64,000 nucleotides of DNA from UBA4810 sp002479215 (GTDB taxonomy: Bacteria > Desulfobacterota > Syntrophia > Syntrophales > Smithellaceae), in the NCBI GenBank assembly GCA_049514435.1, contig JBEKVB010000003.1, forward strand, positions 124,001-188,000, given 5' to 3'. Under the pieces are notes generated by a model. The model had not been told where the DNA came from and made no database searches. It worked only from the letters and a program-made list of their open reading frames with translations. The position numbers and the translations under genes are program-made. Below, one piece after another: positions 8,544 through 17,274 of the stretch. How positions within the stretch are numbered: position 1 is the stretch's first letter; each line of letters starts with the position of its first letter.

Positions 8544-9410
8544 TTATTTTCCTTTTTTCTTAGTTGTGCTCTTTTTCGGCTTTGTTTTGGCCTCCGCGAT
8601 CGGTTTCTTTTTTGATTTTTTATCAGTGATGGCTGCCGTCTTTGTTTTAGGCTTTGGTTTAGGTTTTGGTTCGTCCTTTGCCTTTGGTGTTTTTGGTTTT
8701 GGCTTTGCTTTTGGTGCCTCGGCCTTTGGCTGTTTCTCAGGTTTTAGTGCGATTTTTGCCTCCGGCGCCTTTGCCTTTGGTTTTGGTGCTGGCGGCGCAG
8801 GTTCCGGCTCTGGGGCTAAAGGTAGTTTCTCGGGCTTCGGCTCAGCTGGTATGGGCTTCGGTACCGGAGTAGGTTCCGGCTCTGGAACCAATGGCAGTTT
8901 CTCCGGCTCAGGTTCAACTTGCAGGGGCCTTGGTGCCGGCTCTGGAGGTGGGGCTACTGGTTTTTTCTCCGGCTTAAACTTAGTCATTTCTGGTGGTACC
9001 TTTTCTACTGGTACCGGCGGCGGCTCAGGTTTGGGCACAGGTCTTGGTTTAGGTTCACGTACCGGGGATATTGGCTGTTTCGGGGGCTTCGGTTCAGCCT
9101 CAGCAGAAACAGGCTTGGGTTCGGGTGCCGGTTTGGGCACAGCCTTCGGTTTTTTCTCTTTTTTCTTTGGTTCGGCTAACTTTTGCGCTTTTGCCTGCGC
9201 TAATTCCTGGACGCGTTGAACAAATTTCTCCAGCGCGGCAATTCTTATATTGGTTTGTCTGATTTTTGCCTTAAGATTTTTAACAAGGGGGTCGCTCTGC
9301 GCTTTTTCTTTGCTGATCCCCTTTTGGGCTAATTTCTGCAATCGTAAATCCAGTTTTTTCTCTAGGATCCGGCGCTGTTCAATTCTCACATTTTTACTTT
9401 TCGACGGCAT
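8544..9410 (-). CDS. Lys/Pro/Ala-rich basic repetitive protein
   Basis: Function not recognised. The start is the ATG at 9410, because GGAGG immediately precedes it; a longer frame upstream has no such site. The first ~95 residues are a charged alpha-helical, probably coiled-coil region. The rest (about residues 100-288) is a low-complexity tail of Lys-Pro, Glu-Pro and Ala-Pro repeats ending in a very basic Lys/Thr-rich stretch. Strong basicity suggests nucleic-acid binding of the histone-H1-like or AlgP type (inference). There is no signal peptide and no cysteine-based motif. A long complementary frame on the plus strand is a codon-composition artefact of the repeats. Confidence 0.7.
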   Translation of the reverse strand: MPSKSKNVRIEQRRILEKKLDLRLQKLAQKGISKEKAQSDPLVKNLKAKIRQTNIRIAALEKFVQRVQELAQAKAQKLAEPKKKEKKPKAVPKPAPEPKPVSAEAEPKPPKQPISPVREPKPRPVPKPEPPPVPVEKVPPEMTKFKPEKKPVAPPPEPAPRPLQVEPEPEKLPLVPEPEPTPVPKPIPAEPKPEKLPLAPEPEPAPPAPKPKAKAPEAKIALKPEKQPKAEAPKAKPKPKTPKAKDEPKPKPKPKTKTAAITDKKSKKKPIAEAKTKPKKSTTKKKGK

Positions 9411-9569
9411 TTTTTCCTCCACATGCATTTTAAAATAGTTTACTGATTAATATAAGCTAACAATATTTTTCACCGAAATCTACAAAAATATTTTTACTGT
9501 TTACTCGATGTTAGTTTTTCCTAATTATTTTCCCGGCACCAACTTACCGCCTAAGCTACCATCTTTTGT

Positions 9570-10733
9570 TCATCTTGTCGCCAATAAACCGATTACTTCA
9601 ATATGCTCGGTTTGTGGAAACATGTCCACAGGTAAAAGGCTAAGCAGGGCATAACCATGCTCATCTAAATATTTAACGTCCCGCGCCTGCGTCGCCGGAT
9701 TGCAGGAAACATAAATAATCCTTTGCGGCTTTAAATCCGTAATTGTCTTCAATACTGATTCGCTACAGCCGCTGCGGGGCGGATCAAGCACAAGCAAATT
9801 GCTTTCTCTTTTTGAAGATAAAAATTACCCCGGCAAAACATTTTCGACTTTTCCCTGGATAAACCTAACGTTCTTCACATCCGCGTTTTCGGCATTTATT
9901 TGCGCATATTTTACCGATTTTTCGCTTATTTCAATACCGACAATACTTTGGGCATAAGGCGCCAGAAAAATCGAAAAAAGACCGCTGCCGCAATAGGCAT
10001 CAATTAAAATATTTATTTCTTTAGACATTGCCAGACGGCAAACCTCATCCACCAATTGATCTGTCAAATACAGATTTGCCTGAAAAAATCCTCCTCGATG
10101 CACTAAAAACGTTTTCCCCCTAACCACCCTGGTGACTGTACCTTTCTGATCGGCAAGAAGACCTGACCAAATTGTTAAACGAGCATCATTATTGCGCAAC
10201 TGTTGTTTATTTAGCCGCAATATACGCAATTTGTCATTTATTGTTTCTTCCATAATTTCACAGCGCTCAATATCCACAATTTCCCCGCCGGAAACATCTA
10301 AGAAACCGATTTTACAGCCGCTAGATGTTATCAAGGAATGAAGCTCGGCCTTTCCCCGATAATTATAAACGTTTGAGGCAGCTATGGTCTTCCCAATGGA
10401 TGGAGTCACAATTTTGCCGATTTTTCGGAATACTTCTTCTACCTGCTTTTTTTTAATTTCCAGTTGGTATTCATAATTTAAGTGCTGGTAGCAACAACCG
10501 CCGCAGTTTTCATAATAGCAGCACAAAGGGCTTATTCGCACCGGTGACGGTTTGACTATCTGCAATATTTTACCGCGGGCAAATTTCTTTTTGAGCTGAA
10601 CAATTTCAACTTCCAGTTCATCTTCCGGAGCGGCAAAGGGAACGAATACCACAAAATTGTCGACGCGTCCGACTCCTTCCCCGCCAAATGCTACTGATTC
10701 GATTTTTATAACAATGCGGTCTTTGAGCTGCAT
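9570..10733 (-). pseudogene. rlmD: 23S rRNA (uracil-5-)-methyltransferase, RlmD/TrmA type, broken by in-frame TAA
   Basis: A SAM-dependent rRNA m5U methyltransferase. The N-terminus is a TRAM domain (GGEGVGR). Cysteines of the iron-sulphur site follow (CCYYENCGGCCYQH, about residues 70-83), then the SAM site DAYCGSGLFS. The frame reads through KVENVLPG to a TAA (9825-9827). It then continues in the same frame, without shift, into LLVLDPPRSGC and the catalytic YVSCNPAT loop, ending at 9570. The catalytic Cys therefore lies after the stop. The downstream piece has only a TTG start (9797) and could not work alone. It is a recent nonsense mutation, a sequencing error or a real pseudogene; reading-frame integrity elsewhere favours something recent. 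Confidence 0.85.
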
Positions 10734-10892
10734 AACTCTCCAGTTTAGACTTTTACAAAACTTTCCTGTTCAGCGGGAGCATATAGTATATGAGAAATAA
10801 TAGTCAATACGAGCAGTATTTTCTTTACAACTTGGATTAATGTTGTTAATTAAATCCGCAACTAAAATTATAATGGATTAATAGGAATTAAT

Positions 10893-11744
10893 ATGTCCTC
10901 GAAAAGAAAATCTATCCTCTGCCCCAACTGCCGCAAGCTTATCAGCTCTGACGAGCCTTCCTGCCCTTATTGCGGACTTTTACGCCCGGGTTTGCACAAT
11001 ACTGCAGGAATTATCAGAAATATTTTCTTCGCTTTCAACCCGGTAATGACCATTATCTACATCAACATCGCTTTTTATATTCTGGCCTTGCTTTTAAATC
11101 CACAGGGAATGTTTTCCGGCGGCAGCCCTTTTACTTTTCTCTCTCCTTCGGGTCAAAGCCTTTTTCTATTGGGAGCAACCGGAACAGTGCCCGTATTTGA
11201 ATTTCACCGCTTTTGGACTTTAATTTCCGCTTCATTTCTGCACGGAGGAATTTTGCATATTGCTTTTAATATGATGGCTTTATACCAATTGGGACCTTTC
11301 ACCCTACAGATATTCGGATTTCACCGTTTCTTGATCATATATATTCTGTCTGGAATTGCTGGTTTTGCCGCCTCATTGCTGTTTGGTATTGCCTTCACCA
11401 TCGGCGCGTCGGCTAGTATCTGCGGATTAATCGGCGCAATTTTATATTATGGAAAAAGCCGCGGCGGTTATTACGGAGAGATTATATATAAACAAGCCCT
11501 AGGCTGGATTATCGGATTAATAGTCTTCGGAATTATAGTCAGCGGCATAAATAACTGGGCTCATGGCGGCGGACTGCTCTCGGGGATACTTTTTGCTTTT
11601 CTGATGGGGTATAATGAAAAAAAACAGGAAACGGCAGGACATAAACTTTTGGCCTATGCCTGTATCTTAATTACGGCCGGTATTTTAATCTGGTCGGCTG
11701 TTTATTCCCTAATTTATGTTATCGCGCCTTCAATGCGTTCATAA
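10893..11744 (+). CDS. rhomboid-family intramembrane serine protease with zinc ribbon
   Basis: A membrane protease that cleaves substrates within transmembrane segments. The N-terminus carries a zinc-ribbon motif, CPNCRKL...CPYCG (residues 10-30). Next come about seven hydrophobic segments with the rhomboid signatures: HGGILHIAFNMMALYQLG, the catalytic serine in GASASICGLIGA, and the catalytic histidine in WAHGGGLLSG. The N-terminal ribbon plus rhomboid combination is common in anaerobic bacteria. The gene lies 3 bp upstream of an MFS transporter gene and is probably cotranscribed with it. It is divergent from the broken rlmD. Confidence 0.88.
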   Translation: MSSKRKSILCPNCRKLISSDEPSCPYCGLLRPGLHNTAGIIRNIFFAFNPVMTIIYINIAFYILALLLNPQGMFSGGSPFTFLSPSGQSLFLLGATGTVPVFEFHRFWTLISASFLHGGILHIAFNMMALYQLGPFTLQIFGFHRFLIIYILSGIAGFAASLLFGIAFTIGASASICGLIGAILYYGKSRGGYYGEIIYKQALGWIIGLIVFGIIVSGINNWAHGGGLLSGILFAFLMGYNEKKQETAGHKLLAYACILITAGILIWSAVYSLIYVIAPSMRS

Positions 11745-11747
11745 TTC

Positions 11748-12917
11748 ATGACAGAAAAACCCAAAGAAGAAAACAAAAGATCTATTAGAGCATTTGCCTG
11801 GGCTTCTTTCTTGAATGATTTTGGTTCGGATATGATCTATCCGGTTTGGCCATTGTTTGTAACTTCCGTTATGGGAGCAAATATGGCCATGCTGGGATTG
11901 ATTGACGGATTGGGTGAAACTTTCGTTTCCATCTCTAAAGCTGTATCCGGCTATATTTCCGACAGAATCAGAAAGAGGAAATTTTTTATATGGTCTGGTT
12001 ATATTTTGGGTTCAATATCGCGATTTGGTTATGCGCTCGCCCCTAACTGGCAGTGGCTGATCCCCCTTAAAATATTAGACCGCTCCGGAAAAATCCGCTC
12101 CGCCCCCCGTGATGCGCTCGTTGCCGACATTTCCACTGATCAAAACCGCGGCGGCAATTTTGGCTTAATGAAGGCCATGGACAATTTAGGCGCAGTTTGC
12201 GGCATTGTCGTTTGCCTTTTGCTTTTTGAGCATATTGGTTTTACCAACCTTTTTCTCATTGCCGCCCTACCCTCTCTTGTCAGCGCTGCACTCATTTATG
12301 CATATATCAAAGAAAATAAAATTTCGGATAAAAAACTATTCGCTGATTTTACTTTCAAAGATTTAGACGCCAATTTTAAATTATTTCTTATTCTAAACTC
12401 TGTTTTTACACTAGGCGCTTTCAGCTATTCTTTCCTGCTTATTTTTGCTGGTAAAAGCGGCTTTAAAGCAACTTACTTGCCCATCTTCTATCTTATAATT
12501 ACCGTAACGGCGGCGATTTTTTCTTTGCCCATGGGGAAACTATCGGACAAAATAGGAAGAAAGAAGTTAATGTATTTAGCTTTTATTTTATGGGCGGCAA
12601 TTTGTATTAGTTTTATTTTATCAACCAATGCCATCGTCGTTATCACCGCTTTTGTCCTTTACGGTTTGCATAAGGCAGCGCTCGAAACCGTGCAAAAAAC
12701 TTATACCTCGGAACTTTGTCCAGACTGTTTCCGGGCAACCGGCTTGGGTGTATTTCAAATGGCCATCGGCATTTGCGCCCTGCCCGCTTCATTGATTGCC
12801 GGTTTTCTCTGGGATAATATTAACATGCAGGCCCCTTTTTATTTATCTCTTGTCTTGTCCCTAGTCGCTTGCTTTATGCTTTTATTTGTAAAAGAAGATA
12901 GTTGTAACACTGGATAA
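11748..12917 (+). CDS. MFS transporter
   Basis: A major facilitator superfamily permease of 389 aa, predicted to have about 11-12 membrane helices. The loop between helices 2 and 3 has the expected GYISDRIRKRK signature, and its counterpart MGKLSDKIGRKK is in the second half, confirming two six-helix bundles. The N-terminus is cytoplasmic and Lys-rich. It starts 3 bp after the rhomboid stop and is presumably translated from the same message. It resembles drug- or metabolite-export permeases; the substrate cannot be assigned. It converges on rlmI with only 12 bp between. Confidence 0.88.
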   Translation: MTEKPKEENKRSIRAFAWASFLNDFGSDMIYPVWPLFVTSVMGANMAMLGLIDGLGETFVSISKAVSGYISDRIRKRKFFIWSGYILGSISRFGYALAPNWQWLIPLKILDRSGKIRSAPRDALVADISTDQNRGGNFGLMKAMDNLGAVCGIVVCLLLFEHIGFTNLFLIAALPSLVSAALIYAYIKENKISDKKLFADFTFKDLDANFKLFLILNSVFTLGAFSYSFLLIFAGKSGFKATYLPIFYLIITVTAAIFSLPMGKLSDKIGRKKLMYLAFILWAAICISFILSTNAIVVITAFVLYGLHKAALETVQKTYTSELCPDCFRATGLGVFQMAIGICALPASLIAGFLWDNINMQAPFYLSLVLSLVACFMLLFVKEDSCNTG

Positions 12918-12929
12918 AAAAACTGCCGA

Positions 12930-14123
12930 TTAATTTTTCTTGACCAGTAGAAGACCCTTAAGATAGTGGCCTTCGGGATGTCCCAGCAAAACCGGATGAT
13001 CCGGCCCTGCCGCTAATCTTGTTACCAATTGTAAATCAGCGCCGGCATCGCGCGTAGCACCAAGAACGATCTTGCCAAAAAGATCTTCCTCAATAAAATT
13101 GGAGCAGGAAAATGTCGCCAGGATTCCTCCGCGGACAAGATGTTTGATTGCCTGTAAATTGATTTCCTTATAGCCGCGTGCGGCTTTGGCCACATCCTTC
13201 TTGGCTTTGGCAAAGGCGGGAGGGTCAAGGATAATCATATCGAAACATTCTTGCGTATTGCGCAAATAAGTAAAGACATCCGCCTCTATTATTGGATAGT
13301 CTTCGGGAGAAAACCAATTGAGTTGTAGATTCCGTCTCGCCGTCACACAGGCAGGTTTGGATATATCCAAAGAAACGACTCGTTTAGCCCCGCCTTCAGC
13401 GCAATAAGCGGAAAAAGCTCCGGTGTAAGAAAAACAGTTTAATATGCTGGCATCACGGCTCAGAGCGCCTATTCTTTCTCTATTTACCCGCTGATCAAGA
13501 AAAAAACCCGTCTTTTGACCGGTAACAAAGTCAACCTCAAATTTCAACCCGTTTTCCATTATCTCCACAAGACCGGTTTCATTATCTCCGGAAACAAAAC
13601 CAATCCTAGTTTCCAGCCCCTCCAATGAGCGTGACCGGCCTTCGCTTTTTTCATAAATCCTCGCCGGTTTTAATTGAGAAATGAGAGCATCTAGAATATG
13701 GTTTTTTTGTTTTTCCATCCCGGCGATCGCAATGGATAGAACCAAAGTCGAACCATAAACATCAACTATCAACCCCGGGAAACCATCACCTTCGGCATTG
13801 ATGAGGCGATAAGCGTTTGTTTGTTCATTGATAATTCTGTGCCGTAATTTGCATGCGGCGAGCAGGAGGCTTTGCCAAAAATATGGGGTGATTTTTTCTT
13901 CACAGTTTTTCGTCAAGATACGCAAAGCTATATCTGTTCGAGGATTAAAAAATCCTAAAGCCAGAGGCTCACCCCCCGAATCTTTGGCTAAAACAATATC
14001 ACCGGCAGCAGGCTTTCCCTTCACCGCAGCAATTGCGCCGGAAAATACCCACGGATGGCCGCGTAGCAGCGCCGCTTCGCGTCCCTTTGCCAAAATTATC
14101 TCTGGATAAATCATCTTTGACAT
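12930..14123 (-). CDS. rlmI: class I SAM-dependent rRNA methyltransferase, RlmI type
   Basis: Likely the 23S rRNA m5C1962 methyltransferase. An N-terminal PUA domain (about 1-75, with LRGHPWVFSGA) precedes an EEHEE-like segment. The Rossmann methyltransferase domain has NCFSYTGAFSAYCA (SAM motif I), VSLDIS and the catalytic-loop LDPPAFAKAKKD. The second signature is FSCSNFI, where the catalytic Cys is expected. Length (397 aa) is normal for RlmI. It is divergent from the nucleotidyltransferase gene at 14227. Confidence 0.92.
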   Translation of the reverse strand: MSKMIYPEIILAKGREAALLRGHPWVFSGAIAAVKGKPAAGDIVLAKDSGGEPLALGFFNPRTDIALRILTKNCEEKITPYFWQSLLLAACKLRHRIINEQTNAYRLINAEGDGFPGLIVDVYGSTLVLSIAIAGMEKQKNHILDALISQLKPARIYEKSEGRSRSLEGLETRIGFVSGDNETGLVEIMENGLKFEVDFVTGQKTGFFLDQRVNRERIGALSRDASILNCFSYTGAFSAYCAEGGAKRVVSLDISKPACVTARRNLQLNWFSPEDYPIIEADVFTYLRNTQECFDMIILDPPAFAKAKKDVAKAARGYKEINLQAIKHLVRGGILATFSCSNFIEEDLFGKIVLGATRDAGADLQLVTRLAAGPDHPVLLGHPEGHYLKGLLLVKKN

Positions 14124-14226
14124 TAAGTTTTAAACTATCTTTTCTAACTTGAAATTGCAAGGCACATTGTATTATAGCATTCAGTAGTTACATTCATTCG
14201 CTACAAAACCGCAAGGAGGTTCGAAA

Positions 14227-15300
14227 ATGCATGCTGTCATCATGGCCGGCGGAAGGGGCACAAGGTTCTGGCCCCGCAGCAGAGAAAAGAAGCCCAAACA
14301 TCTACTGGATATAATGAGTGCAAAAACAATCATTCAAGAAACCGTTGACCGCGTCAAGCCGCTGATTGCCCCGCAAAATATCTTGGTGGTGACAGGCAAA
14401 AAGCACGCACGTGAGCTAATCAAACAGCTTCCGGAAATTCCCCAAAAAAATATCATTATTGAACCGGAAGGTAAAAATACCGCACCCTGCATTGGCCTGG
14501 CAGCGTTGTATATACAAAAAAAAGTCGGCGATGATGTCATGGTTGTGCTACCTTCCGACCACGCCATTGGTGATTCCCGTAAATATACGGAGGTCATTGC
14601 GGCGGCGACACAATTTGCTGCAAAAGAAAACGCGCTGGTAACAATCGGCATTAAACCTTCCAGCGTTCAAACAGGCTTTGGCTACATTGAATATGGCGAT
14701 TCTTTTCAGCATATAGGGAAGGAGGAAGTTTTCCGGGTAAAATCCATACGAGAAAAACCGGATTTCTCGCAAGCGCAAACATTTGTTCAAAGCGGCAACT
14801 TTTATTGGAACAGCGGCATGTTTATCTGGAAAGCCTCGATAATTTTAGATGAAATTAGCCGATGTCTGCCGGACTTATACTCCGGCCTGATGAAAATAAA
14901 AAAAGTTCTTGGCACTGCAAAAGAAGCGGTCACTATCCGTAGCGTTTATAAAAAGCTGACATCGATTTCTATTGATTACGGCGTTATGGAAAAAGCGGAC
15001 AATATTTTTATGCTGAGAGGTGATTTTGGGTGGAGCGATGTGGGCAGTTGGGACGCGCTTTGGGAAATATTGGTTAAAGATAATAAAGGCAATGCTGTAA
15101 CCGGCAGTAATGTAATTTTTGAAGATACGGAGGGTTCTCTTGTTTATAGCCCGCAAAAGCTTGTCGCTATCGTCGGAGCAAAAGATTTAATCGTTGTAGA
15201 AACAAAAGATGCCTTACTGATTTGTAAAAAAGGCCGCTCCCAGGATGTAAAAAAAGTAGTCGCAACTCTGGCAGCGGCAAAAACAAAGAAATACCTTTAG
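14227..15300 (+). CDS. manC: mannose-1-phosphate guanylyltransferase
   Basis: Makes GDP-mannose from mannose-1-phosphate and GTP for polysaccharide synthesis. The N-terminal nucleotidyltransferase signature is MAGGRGTRFWPRSR with the KPKHLL lysine. Further family motifs are IEPEGKNTAPC, VLPSDHAI, EKPD, NFYWNSGMF and DFGWSDVGSWDALWE. At 357 aa it is the short form, without the phosphomannose-isomerase cupin. AAGGAGG lies 9 bp before the ATG. It converges on the selenoprotein gene with only two bases between stop codons. Confidence 0.94.
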   Translation: MHAVIMAGGRGTRFWPRSREKKPKHLLDIMSAKTIIQETVDRVKPLIAPQNILVVTGKKHARELIKQLPEIPQKNIIIEPEGKNTAPCIGLAALYIQKKVGDDVMVVLPSDHAIGDSRKYTEVIAAATQFAAKENALVTIGIKPSSVQTGFGYIEYGDSFQHIGKEEVFRVKSIREKPDFSQAQTFVQSGNFYWNSGMFIWKASIILDEISRCLPDLYSGLMKIKKVLGTAKEAVTIRSVYKKLTSISIDYGVMEKADNIFMLRGDFGWSDVGSWDALWEILVKDNKGNAVTGSNVIFEDTEGSLVYSPQKLVAIVGAKDLIVVETKDALLICKKGRSQDVKKVVATLAAAKTKKYL

Positions 15301-15302
15301 GT

Positions 15303-15599
15303 TTACTTTAAATAAACCGGATCGCCGTTGACATTAAACTTTCCTTTTTTAAGTTCATCAATAATAATATTGAGGGTAATCTTTTCGTCATCAAAGGTAA
15401 TAATCAATAGATCATGCCCTTTATTCTCATGTTTCTTCACACCGTTAATTTTTTTCAGGATAGAACCTATCCTGGCATTGGAGTTTCAGGCGGAACAGCC
15501 GGGTATCGTCAGCTGCACAATTCTTTCTTCAGCCAAAGCAACACTAATAAATACCGATAAGAAAACGATTGTTAAAAATACACTTAATATTTTTTTCAT
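15303..15599 (-). CDS. exported HMA-domain selenoprotein (CxxU), read through in-frame TGA
   Basis: A gene hidden by an internal TGA at 15486-15488. From the ATG at 15599 it reads a 24-residue signal peptide (MKKILSVFLTIVFLSVFISV, cleavage near ALA-EE). A single heavy-metal-associated domain of about 70 residues follows, where the usual GMxCxxC metal loop is PGCSAU, with U encoded by TGA. Reading continues without another stop through NSNARIGSILKKINGVKK to a TAA at 15303-15305, giving 98 aa. The strand order fits the beta-alpha-beta-beta-alpha-beta HMA fold. A perfect SECIS-like hairpin follows the TGA at the right distance, and the window encodes tRNA-Sec. It probably binds a metal (Hg, Cu or similar) or performs thiol/selenol chemistry in the periplasm (inference). 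The alternative, a TGA-killed pseudogene, is unlikely given the hairpin and intact downstream frame. Confidence 0.88.
15456..15474 (-). promoter_or_regulatory. bacterial SECIS element
   Basis: Eleven bases after the TGA, the mRNA folds CAGGAUA-GGUUC-UAUCCUG: a perfect 7-bp stem with a five-base loop. The loop starts GGU, which is the SelB-recognised GU arrangement seen in the E. coli fdhF loop. The loop begins 19 nt after UGA, inside the accepted bacterial range. It lies within coding sequence, as bacterial SECIS elements do. Confidence 0.85.
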
Positions 15600-15928
15600 C
15601 ATCCACCCCATTCTTGTTTTCTGGCCTTATAATAACCCCAAATCACGTCAAGAAGCAAATACAATTTGCAATTGACAGGCAAAACTAAATTTGCAATAGA
15701 AACATGAATCACGGGTATGAACCTCAAAGCAGGCTTTGGAAACCGATTTCGCAGCAATCTGCGAGATATTATACCCTCCGCTTCGCGGGATATTTATATT
15801 GCCCCGCTAAGCTTCGCACGCGGGATTAATTCAACTTACCAATTCCGACGTGTGACCTTTAGGTTATACGTTTCGCTTTCGAAATTGGAGTTTCACAAAT
15901 AAAATGCCCCTTAAAGCATTATAAAATC
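15600..15928. other. intergenic region with short repeated segments
   Basis: No credible gene. It carries GGGGTGG just ahead of the selenoprotein start. At 15710-15834 it has CACGGGTAT, ATACCCTCCGC and CGCGGGATTAATTC. The same three words recur, more compactly, at 18620-18664. The 19-base word at 15849-15867 also occurs at 49-67. These look like decayed intergenic repeats. Confidence 0.5.
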
Positions 15929-16522
15929 ATGTCTATTTGTTCAACTGCAACATTTATTCTAGCTTCTGCCTCACCGCGACGACAGGAGCTGCTAAGGTCG
16001 GTAGGTTTGAAGTTCAAAACCATCCCCGGTCATGTCAATGAAGATTATATCAAAGGAGAAAGCCCGCAACAACATGTCCGAAGGCTGGCTCAAGAAAAGG
16101 CTCAACTAATTGCCCGAAAATATCCACGTACGTGGGTGCTGGGAGCAGATACAATTGTTGTCATTGACGGACTTATTTTAGGCAAGCCAAAAAATAAAAC
16201 ACAGGCAAAAGAAATGCTGAAAAAACTAAGCGGCCGTGAACATAAAGTATTTACCGGTTTTACTGTCATGCAAGTCGCCTCTAAAATAAGTCACTCTGAT
16301 GTTGTTCAATCAGCGGTCAAATTTAAAAAGATCAGTGCCGCAGAATTGGATTGGTATATAGCCTGCGCTGAGCCATACGACAAGGCCGGCGGATACGCAG
16401 TGCAGGGGAAAGGGGCTTATTTCATAAAATCAATTCGAGGCTCTTACACCAATGTGATCGGCCTGCCGCTTTGCGAAGTTTTGGAAACATTAAAAAAATT
16501 AGAAGTGATCAGTTTCGGCTAG
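15929..16522 (+). CDS. maf: Maf family nucleotide pyrophosphatase
   Basis: A house-cleaning nucleoside-triphosphate pyrophosphatase acting on dTTP/UTP or modified nucleotides. Signature SASPRRQELL is at the N-terminus. LGADTIV contains the catalytic acidic residue, followed by LGKPKNKTQAKEMLKKLSGREHKVFTG cut here into the usual K, R and E positions. The C-terminal DKAGGYAVQGKGAYFI and GSYTNVIGLPL are diagnostic. Length (197 aa) is typical. It is followed 5 bp later by yggS, and the two are probably cotranscribed. Confidence 0.95.
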   Translation: MSICSTATFILASASPRRQELLRSVGLKFKTIPGHVNEDYIKGESPQQHVRRLAQEKAQLIARKYPRTWVLGADTIVVIDGLILGKPKNKTQAKEMLKKLSGREHKVFTGFTVMQVASKISHSDVVQSAVKFKKISAAELDWYIACAEPYDKAGGYAVQGKGAYFIKSIRGSYTNVIGLPLCEVLETLKKLEVISFG

Positions 16523-16527
16523 ATTTA

Positions 16528-17220
16528 ATGGTAATAAATATATCCGACAATATAAATACGATAAAACAAAGGATAGTTTCCGCTGCCGTAAAGTGCGGCC
16601 GTGATCCTGATTCCATTAAATTGTTGGCGGTGACTAAAACCATTCCCACCGAATATATCATCAAGGCCATTGACGCCGGTATCACCATGCTTGGCGAAAA
16701 TTATGTTCAGGAGGCCAAAGATAAAATTACCGCCATTGGCAGCCGTGCCCGATGGCATATGATCGGCCATCTGCAGACCAATAAAGCAAAATATGCCGTC
16801 ATCTTTTTTGACTATGTTCATTCCGTTGACCGCCTCGAACTCGCGCAGGAACTTGATAAAAGAGCAGGCCTGATTAACTGCAAGTTAAATGTTTTGATTG
16901 AAGTTAATGTCAGCGGCGAAGAATCAAAAAGCGGTATTCCGGCGGATAATACCCCGGCCTTAATTAAGCAAATATCCGGCCTGGAAAATCTGGCCGTGCG
17001 CGGATTAATGACTATGGCTCCATATTCCAATAATCCTGAAAATGCCCGTCCTTACTTTTCCGCTTTGAGAAATCTTCGTGATAATATCTCTCGTCAGCAA
17101 ATTCCGGGAATCCAAATGGAAGAACTTTCCATGGGCATGACTGATGATTTCGCAGTGGCCATTGAAGAAGGAGCGACGATTGTCCGCATTGGCCGGGCAA
17201 TATTCGGGGAGCGTAAATGA
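16528..17220 (+). CDS. yggS: YggS family pyridoxal-phosphate homeostasis protein
   Basis: A PLP-binding protein of the alanine-racemase-like TIM-barrel fold, without known racemase activity, that buffers pyridoxal phosphate. The PLP lysine is in LLAVTKT. Other family motifs are GENYVQEAKDK, WHMIGHLQTNKAKY, LIEVNVSGEESKSG and the phosphate-binding MGMTDDFAVAIEEGATIVRIG. The ATG at 16528 is chosen because homologues begin shortly before the INTIKQRI helix; an earlier in-frame start at 16471 would overlap maf by 50 bp. Length from here is 230 aa, the normal size. Confidence 0.93.
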   Translation: MVINISDNINTIKQRIVSAAVKCGRDPDSIKLLAVTKTIPTEYIIKAIDAGITMLGENYVQEAKDKITAIGSRARWHMIGHLQTNKAKYAVIFFDYVHSVDRLELAQELDKRAGLINCKLNVLIEVNVSGEESKSGIPADNTPALIKQISGLENLAVRGLMTMAPYSNNPENARPYFSALRNLRDNISRQQIPGIQMEELSMGMTDDFAVAIEEGATIVRIGRAIFGERK

Positions 17221-17274
17221 TCTTGATGTCCAGGCACAAAAGATCTCCTGGAAGAAACATTATAACAAATCCGT

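Noticed and set aside
8566..9219. Long Gly/Phe/Ser-rich plus-strand reading frame
   Set aside because: It is the complement of the Lys/Pro/Ala-rich gene; composition follows from the repeats and no ribosome site or family supports it.
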